This document shows positions 58,634 to 64,000 of a DNA stretch of 64,000 nt, piece after piece. The stretch lies in contig NZ_CP086253.1 of the NCBI RefSeq assembly GCF_003382565.3, positions 4,092,001-4,156,000 of the forward strand, in the 5' to 3' direction. The stretch is from Pectobacterium aquaticum (GTDB taxonomy: Bacteria; Pseudomonadota; Gammaproteobacteria; Enterobacterales; Enterobacteriaceae). How positions within the stretch are numbered: the stretch's first letter is position 1; the number at the start of each line of letters is the position of its first letter. Both the position numbers and the translations under genes were made by a program. Under the pieces are notes generated by a model. It did no database searches, was not told the DNA's origin, and saw nothing but the letters and a program-made list of their open reading frames with translations.

Positions 58634-61600
58634 CTACCCTATCGTCATCAGGCTGGCATTACCGCCCGCGGCGGCGGTATTGATACTCAGAGAACGTTCG
58701 GTCAACAGACGCTCCAACTGAACGTGGGTATCGCCCTGCGCATAGCCTAACGGCTGGATAATCGGGCCGTCGCGCGCTGCAAGCGCCTCACTCAGTTGCC
58801 GTAACCGATCGGCATCCCCATGATAAATGACGCCATGAAAAGACGCGTCTTGCCGCTGCCAGTCAGCGATGAACTGAATATGCGACTGCACGCCTGCGGG
58901 TAAACGGCCATAGAGCGTTTTCTCCTGCTCGCCTTCCAACCACAACAACTCCCCGCCCGTCGCCAGCACCGCCGCCGTCTGAATCAAGCGATCGTCCTCA
59001 TTATCCGCCAGACACAGAATCCGCTCACGCGGCAACAGCGTATAGGAATTACGTTCCCCAGTCGGGCCAGGCAGCAGTCGCGTTGTCCCGCTGACGCTAT
59101 ATTCTCTGTAGCGCTGGCATAACGTCGCCAGCCCGTGACGCTCCCCGGCAATCGCCCAGTCTTCCATCGCCTGTAGCCCCGCCAACAGCGACGATCGGGC
59201 AGATGCATCCAGCGCCTGCTCACGGTTCTGTTGTGCGAATTCTGCCGCAAGCGCGTCGTCTGGCCGATGTGCCAGCAAGCGATACAGGTAAAGCGGCCCG
59301 CCCGCCTTTGGCCCGGTTCCCGATAAGCCTTCCCCGCCAAACGGTTGAACGCCGACAACGGCACCGACCATATTGCGGTTCACATATTGATTACCCACTT
59401 TCGCCTTGCCCGTCACACGCAAGATAGTTTCATCAATGCGGGTATGCACACCCAGCGTAAGACCGTATCCCGCCGCGTTGATCTGCGCAATCACTGCATC
59501 CAACTGCTGGCTTTGATAGCGAACGACGTGTAAAACTGGACCAAAAACTTCTTTTTTCAGCTCGTCTATCTTGCACAGTTCTATCAGGGTCGGTTTCACA
59601 AACATCCCGTGCCGCCACGTCTCCTCATCCTGCGGATACGCTTCCTGAAATACCGTATGGCCTTTCGCCCGCATCGTCTGGATATGCAGTTCCACGTTCT
59701 CTTTCGCATCCGCGTCAATCAGCGGACCGATATCGGTCGATAACCGTTCAGGATTCCCCATTCGACACTCCGCCATCGCGCCACGCAGCATAGCCAGAGT
59801 GCGATCCGCAATATCCTCTTGCAGGCACAGCAGGCGCAGCGCCGAGCAACGCTGTCCGGCGCTGTCGAATGCAGAAGCGATAACGTCATTCACCACCTGC
59901 TCCGTCAGCGCAGACGAATCGACAATCATCGCATTCAGGCCACCCGTTTCGGCAATCAGCGGCGTCAAACGCCCCTGTGGATCGAGCCTGCCCGCGATGC
60001 TGCGTTGCAGGGTTTTGGCAACAGTCGTCGATCCAGTAAACACCACGCCGCGTACCCGTTCATCGTTCACCAACGCCGCACCAATCGTTTCTCCCTGTCC
60101 GGGCAGCAGTTGCAGCACGCCCAGAGGGACACCCGCTTCCCGTAAAATACGCACCGCCTGCGCCGCAATCAGCGGGGTCTGTTCAGCGGGCTTCGCCAGC
60201 ACGCTGTTTCCAGCCGCCAGTGCGGCAGAAATTTGTCCGGTGAAGATCGCCAGCGGGAAATTCCACGGACTGATGCAAACCACTGGCCCCAGCGGACGAT
60301 AGGTATCATTGGTGAACGTGTCCCGAACCTGAGCCGCGTAATAACGTAAGAAGTCCACCGCTTCGCGCACTTCCGCAATCGCGTTACTGAAAGATTTACC
60401 CGCTTCCCGCACCAGCAGCCCGAGCAGGCTTTGCAACTGCCTTTCCATCAGCGAGGCAGCCTGATTCAATATCGCGGCCCGCTCTGCGGGCGGCGTCGCA
60501 AACCAGATAGTGCCCGCATGCACTGCGGCTTCTACCGCCTGCTCAACATCTGCCACGGAGGCATCGCGAACATAGCCCACCACATCATGTACATCGGCGG
60601 GATTCACGACAGGCCTTTCTTCACTTGCCTCGCTTTCCCCCTCAATCATCGGCGCGGCGTACCACGGCTGTGACGCGTGATTTAGCAACGCGCTGGAGAG
60701 TGAAGCCAGCCGATGCTCGTTCGAGAGATCCAGCCCACTCGAATTTTGCCGTTCCCGCCCATATAGCTGACGTGGCAGAGGAATCTTGGGATGCGGTGCG
60801 CCCATGCTCCATTCCACTTTTGCCAGCGCCTCTACGCCACGAATCGGATCGGCAATCAGCGTTTCCAGCGCCATTGAGGTATCTGCAATGCGGTTAACAA
60901 ATGAGGTATTCGCGCCGTTTTCCAGCAAGCGTCGCACCAGATAAGCCAGCAGCGTTTCATGGGTTCCGACCGGAGCATAAATACGACACGGACGGTTCAG
61001 CTTGCCGTCAGCCACCGCGCCCACCACCTGATCGTAGAGCGGTTCACCCATGCCGTGCAGGCACTGGAACTCATACTGCCCAGGATAATAATTGTTACCC
61101 GCCATGTGGTAGATCGCGCTTACCGTCTGCGCGTTGTGCGTGGCAAACTGCGGGTAAATCAGATTCGGTACGGCAAGCAGCTTCCGAGCGCACGCCAGAT
61201 ACGACACATCGGTATACACCTTACGCGTGTAGACTGGATAACCTTCCAGCCCGTCAACCTGCGCGCGCTTGATTTCACTGTCCCAGTACGCTCCTTTCAC
61301 CAGACGAATCATCAGCCGCCGACGGCTGCGCTGTGCCAGTTCAATCAGCGCATCAATCACATACGGGCAGCGTTTCTGATAAGCCTGAATGACAAACCCA
61401 ACGCCGTCCCACCCCGCCAACTGCGGCTCCATGCAGAGTTTTTCCAGCAGATCGAGCGAGATCTCCAGTCGATCGGCTTCCTCCGCGTCAATATTGATCC
61501 CAATATCGTATTGGCGCGCTAGCAACGTCAGCATCAACAAACGCGGATAAAGCTCTTCCATCACGCGATCATACTGCGGCCGGCTATAGCGGGGATGCAG

Positions 61601-62602
61601 CGCCGACAGCTTGATGGAGATACCCGGCCCTTCGTAAATCCCACGCCCGTTCGAGGCTTTGCCGATAGCATGAATCGCCTGTTGATAGGCCGTCAGATAG
61701 GCGGCGGCATCGTGCTCCGTCAGCGCGGCTTCACCTAACATATCGTAAGAGTAACGGAAGCCTTTACTCTCCCGTTCGCGGGCATTCGCCAGCGCTTCAC
61801 CCATGGTTTCTCCCGTGACAAACTGCCCCCCCATCAGCCGCATAGCCATATCGACACCTTTGCGGACAAGCGGTTCACCGCTTTTCCCGATGATGCAGTT
61901 CAGCGAATTCGACAGGTTCACTTCGTTGTGCGTCGCCACCAGCTTTCCGGTAAACAGCAGCCCCCAAGTTGCAGCATTTACAAAGAGTGACGGGCTGCGG
62001 CCAAGATGCGCCTGCCAATTTCCCCGACTGATCTTGTCGCGGATCAGCGCATCACGCGTGGATTTATCAGGAATACGCAGCAGCGCTTCGGCTAAACACA
62101 TCAGCGCTACCCCTTCCTGAGAAGAAAGTGAGAATTCCTGTAACAGCCCTTGCACAATGCCCGCACGCCCGTTTCCAGCTTTCTGATCGCGTAATTTCCC
62201 TGCCAGTTGATAAGCCAGTTTCTGCGTTAACTGCGACATTTCATCAGTAAGTCTTGCCTGTTCAAGCAAGATAGGCACCAGTTCATTTTCGGGGCGGCGG
62301 TAAACAGAGGTAATGGCGGCGCGGATAACGGACTGAGGAAAAACCTGCTCGGCGAAATCAAGAAAGGGTGGGTGGGTTTCTTCTTCCTGAGATTGCGGCA
62401 TAATCTCTTCCGCTTCAATGTGGCTGACGTTCGCCCATGGCGGTGTTTCAGGCGTGTTGAGGCCACTTTCGAGGCGTTCGAGGTAATGGAAAATAGCCTG
62501 TTTGATCAGCCAGTACGGTGTGCGATCAATACGCTGTGCTGCCGCCTTGATGCGCTCGCGCGTTTCCTTATCGAGTTTTACACCCATCGTGGTAGAACCC
62601 AT
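58634..62602 (-). CDS. putA: Bifunctional proline dehydrogenase / glutamate-semialdehyde dehydrogenase and put repressor
   Basis: 1322 residues, trifunctional flavoprotein. Residues 1-47 form the ribbon-helix-helix DNA-binding domain (TTMGVKLDKETRERIKAAAQ). The proline dehydrogenase barrel covers roughly residues 230-600 (GYPVYTRKVYTDVSYLACAR is within it). The aldehyde dehydrogenase covers roughly 650-1130, with catalytic glutamate in LIAETGGLNAM and cysteine in SAGQRCSALRL; a C-terminal lid-like domain ends the protein. It oxidises proline to glutamate at the membrane and, when proline is absent, represses putA and putP. The ATG at 62600-62602 (MGSTTMGVKLD) has a GGAG site. Confidence 0.98.
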   Translation of the reverse strand: MGSTTMGVKLDKETRERIKAAAQRIDRTPYWLIKQAIFHYLERLESGLNTPETPPWANVSHIEAEEIMPQSQEEETHPPFLDFAEQVFPQSVIRAAITSVYRRPENELVPILLEQARLTDEMSQLTQKLAYQLAGKLRDQKAGNGRAGIVQGLLQEFSLSSQEGVALMCLAEALLRIPDKSTRDALIRDKISRGNWQAHLGRSPSLFVNAATWGLLFTGKLVATHNEVNLSNSLNCIIGKSGEPLVRKGVDMAMRLMGGQFVTGETMGEALANARERESKGFRYSYDMLGEAALTEHDAAAYLTAYQQAIHAIGKASNGRGIYEGPGISIKLSALHPRYSRPQYDRVMEELYPRLLMLTLLARQYDIGINIDAEEADRLEISLDLLEKLCMEPQLAGWDGVGFVIQAYQKRCPYVIDALIELAQRSRRRLMIRLVKGAYWDSEIKRAQVDGLEGYPVYTRKVYTDVSYLACARKLLAVPNLIYPQFATHNAQTVSAIYHMAGNNYYPGQYEFQCLHGMGEPLYDQVVGAVADGKLNRPCRIYAPVGTHETLLAYLVRRLLENGANTSFVNRIADTSMALETLIADPIRGVEALAKVEWSMGAPHPKIPLPRQLYGRERQNSSGLDLSNEHRLASLSSALLNHASQPWYAAPMIEGESEASEERPVVNPADVHDVVGYVRDASVADVEQAVEAAVHAGTIWFATPPAERAAILNQAASLMERQLQSLLGLLVREAGKSFSNAIAEVREAVDFLRYYAAQVRDTFTNDTYRPLGPVVCISPWNFPLAIFTGQISAALAAGNSVLAKPAEQTPLIAAQAVRILREAGVPLGVLQLLPGQGETIGAALVNDERVRGVVFTGSTTVAKTLQRSIAGRLDPQGRLTPLIAETGGLNAMIVDSSALTEQVVNDVIASAFDSAGQRCSALRLLCLQEDIADRTLAMLRGAMAECRMGNPERLSTDIGPLIDADAKENVELHIQTMRAKGHTVFQEAYPQDEETWRHGMFVKPTLIELCKIDELKKEVFGPVLHVVRYQSQQLDAVIAQINAAGYGLTLGVHTRIDETILRVTGKAKVGNQYVNRNMVGAVVGVQPFGGEGLSGTGPKAGGPLYLYRLLAHRPDDALAAEFAQQNREQALDASARSSLLAGLQAMEDWAIAGERHGLATLCQRYREYSVSGTTRLLPGPTGERNSYTLLPRERILCLADNEDDRLIQTAAVLATGGELLWLEGEQEKTLYGRLPAGVQSHIQFIADWQRQDASFHGVIYHGDADRLRQLSEALAARDGPIIQPLGYAQGDTHVQLERLLTERSLSINTAAAGGNASLMTIG

Positions 62603-62660
62603 AGAGTCCACTCCTGTCATGAGAAGATGCACATCGGGATAACGCAAATATCAATCATGC

Positions 62661-62701
62661 TGCAACTTTGTGCAACCTTGTTAACAAATGGATCAGTTGC
62701 A
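62661..62701. promoter_or_regulatory. PutA operator hexamers in the put control region
   Basis: The hexamer GTTGCA, the core sequence bound by the PutA ribbon-helix-helix domain, occurs at 62661-62666 and 62671-62676 on the minus strand and at 62696-62701 on the plus strand, in the 196 bp between putA and putP. The cluster near the putA end fits autorepression. Confidence 0.75.
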
Positions 62702-62798
62702 GTCCATCATCACCGTCAGACCTCGTTCCGGCCTGAGTGATTACTATAAAACACAGCGTCGCCGCAACAGCGGCACGAAAAAGAATGTGGAGAGTTGA

Positions 62799-64000
62799 AT
62801 GACAATAAGCACACCCATGCTGGTGACGTTTCTGGTGTATATTTTCGGGATGGTCCTCATCGGCCTGTTTGCCTACCGCGCCACCAATAACTTTGGCGAT
62901 TACATTCTAGGCGGGCGCCGGATGGGAAGCGTGGTTACCGCGCTGTCGGCTGGCGCGTCTGACATGAGCGGCTGGCTGTTGATGGGGTTACCAGGTGCCA
63001 TTTTCATTTCCGGCATTTCTGAAAGCTGGATCGCGATCGGCCTAACGTTAGGCGCGTACCTGAACTGGAAATGGGTCGCCGGACGTCTGCGCGTACACAC
63101 CGAAATCAACCACAACGCACTTACGCTACCCGACTATTTCACCCACCGCTTTGAAGATAACAGCAAATTACTGCGTGTCATCTCCGCGTTAGTCATCCTG
63201 ATTTTCTTCACCATCTATTGTGCATCCGGCATAGTTGCAGGGGCTCGTCTGTTTGAAAGCACCTTTGGCATGAGCTATGGCACCGCATTATGGGCAGGCG
63301 CAGCGGCCACCATCGCTTATACCTTTATCGGCGGCTTTCTGGCGGTAAGCTGGACGGATACCGTTCAGGCCAGCCTGATGATTTTCGCCCTGATCCTAAC
63401 ACCAGTGATCGCCATCCTGTCCCTTGGGGGAATCGATAGCTCGCTGATGGTAATTGAAGCGAAAAATCCGGCCAATCTGGATATGTTCAAAGGGCTGAAT
63501 TTTGTCGCCATTATCTCGCTGATGGGCTGGGGTCTCGGCTATTTCGGCCAGCCACACATTCTGGCGCGCTTTATGGCTGCGGATTCACACCACACGATCC
63601 ACAACGCGCGCCGTATCAGTATGACCTGGATGATTCTTTGTCTGGCCGGTGCCGTAACAGTCGGCTTCTTCGGCATCGCCTACTTCCACAATAATCCGGA
63701 TCAGGCGGGCAATGTGACGCAAAACAGCGAGCGTGTCTTTATCGAGCTGTCAATGCTGCTGTTCAACCCGTGGATTGCCGGCGTGCTGCTGTCAGCGATT
63801 CTTGCTGCCGTGATGAGTACGCTGAGTTGCCAGTTGCTGGTCTGTTCCAGTGCCATCACCGAAGATTTATACAAGCCGTTCCTGCGCAAAAATGCCAGCC
63901 AGAAAGAGCTGGTCTGGGTGGGCCGCGCCATGGTGCTGTTAGTGGCTATCATCGCTATCGCGCTGTCTCTTAACCCTGAAAACCGCGTACTGGGTTTGGT
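62799..64000 (+). CDS. putP: Sodium/proline symporter, N-terminal 400 residues
   Basis: Open to the window edge; E. coli PutP has about 502 residues, so some 100 are missing. Sodium:solute symporter family, with about ten membrane segments visible. The family regions SAGASDMSGWLLMGLPGAIF and GWGLGYFGQPHILARFMAA are present, including residues for sodium and proline binding in the first. The ATG at 62799 starts MTISTPMLVTFLVYIFGMVL. Divergent from putA and jointly controlled by it. Inner membrane. Confidence 0.97.
   Translation, partial: MTISTPMLVTFLVYIFGMVLIGLFAYRATNNFGDYILGGRRMGSVVTALSAGASDMSGWLLMGLPGAIFISGISESWIAIGLTLGAYLNWKWVAGRLRVHTEINHNALTLPDYFTHRFEDNSKLLRVISALVILIFFTIYCASGIVAGARLFESTFGMSYGTALWAGAAATIAYTFIGGFLAVSWTDTVQASLMIFALILTPVIAILSLGGIDSSLMVIEAKNPANLDMFKGLNFVAIISLMGWGLGYFGQPHILARFMAADSHHTIHNARRISMTWMILCLAGAVTVGFFGIAYFHNNPDQAGNVTQNSERVFIELSMLLFNPWIAGVLLSAILAAVMSTLSCQLLVCSSAITEDLYKPFLRKNASQKELVWVGRAMVLLVAIIAIALSLNPENRVLGL

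Overview
The window is chromosomal DNA of a soft-rot enterobacterium, most probably Pectobacterium. This rests on protein sequences that closely match Escherichia coli families throughout, on enterobacterial gene order (pldA-recQ-rhtC-rhtB-pldB-yigL, corA/uvrD, yigB-xerC-yigA-dapF-lptM/cyaY, cyaA/hemCDXY, the enterobacterial common antigen cluster next to rho-trxA/rhlB-gppA/rep, putA/putP), and on an accessory operon of a kind known from the related Dickeya. The genus is an inference from recall; no search was run. There is no prophage, insertion sequence with a transposase, CRISPR array or rRNA operon. Gene density is high and nearly all genes look intact.

Layout. 0-0.6 kb: start of a pirin-family gene, then the iron-responsive small RNA RyhB with a near-consensus Fur box, and a ~108 bp hairpin repeat. 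0.6-6.5 kb: anaerobic glycerol-3-phosphate dehydrogenase glpACB divergent from the transporter glpT. 6.5-14.5 kb: yigL, pldB, rhtB, rhtC, recQ, pldA, yigI, rarD (phosphatase, phospholipases, amino-acid exporters, helicase, thioesterase). 14.8-18.7 kb: corA with a long leader that carries a candidate leader peptide, and uvrD with a recognisable LexA-controlled promoter. 18.7-25.2 kb: yigB-xerC-yigA-dapF-lptM, cyaY, a decayed transporter fragment and cyaA. 25.8-29.8 kb: the haem operon hemC-hemD-hemX-hemY. 29.9-30.4 kb: the small RNA GlmZ with a sigma-54 promoter, an IHF site and three GlrR-type sites.

30.5-37.5 kb is the accessory part. A six-gene operon (lyase, GNAT acetyltransferase, three-part amino-acid ABC transporter, M20 deacetylase) matches the known S-(2-succino)cysteine disposal pathway in the version that uses a fumarase-superfamily lyase. 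It imports the succinated amino acid, acetylates it, splits off fumarate and deacetylates the product to cysteine. It stands divergent from a secreted histidine acid phosphatase (phytase type).

37.6-38.2 kb: four tRNA genes (Arg-His-Leu-Pro) under one stringent-type promoter. 38.3-50.7 kb: the enterobacterial common antigen operon wecA-wzzE-wecB-wecC-rffG-wecD-wecE-wzxE-wecF-wzyE-wecG. It lacks rffH between rffG and wecD and carries a palindromic repeat between wecB and wecC. 51-58.5 kb: rho, trxA, rhlB, gppA, rep, ppiC. 58.6-64 kb: the proline utilisation pair putA/putP, with putP cut by the window edge.

I found no clearly undescribed large system. The parts most worth a second look are: a structured repeat with compensatory stem changes (490-597 and 18501-18608); a family of terminal-inverted-repeat elements placed in important control regions (25424-25690, 47119-47314, 50888-51025); the corA leader peptide candidate; 18-bp iterons between pldA and yigI; the missing rffH; and the lyase-type succinocysteine operon.
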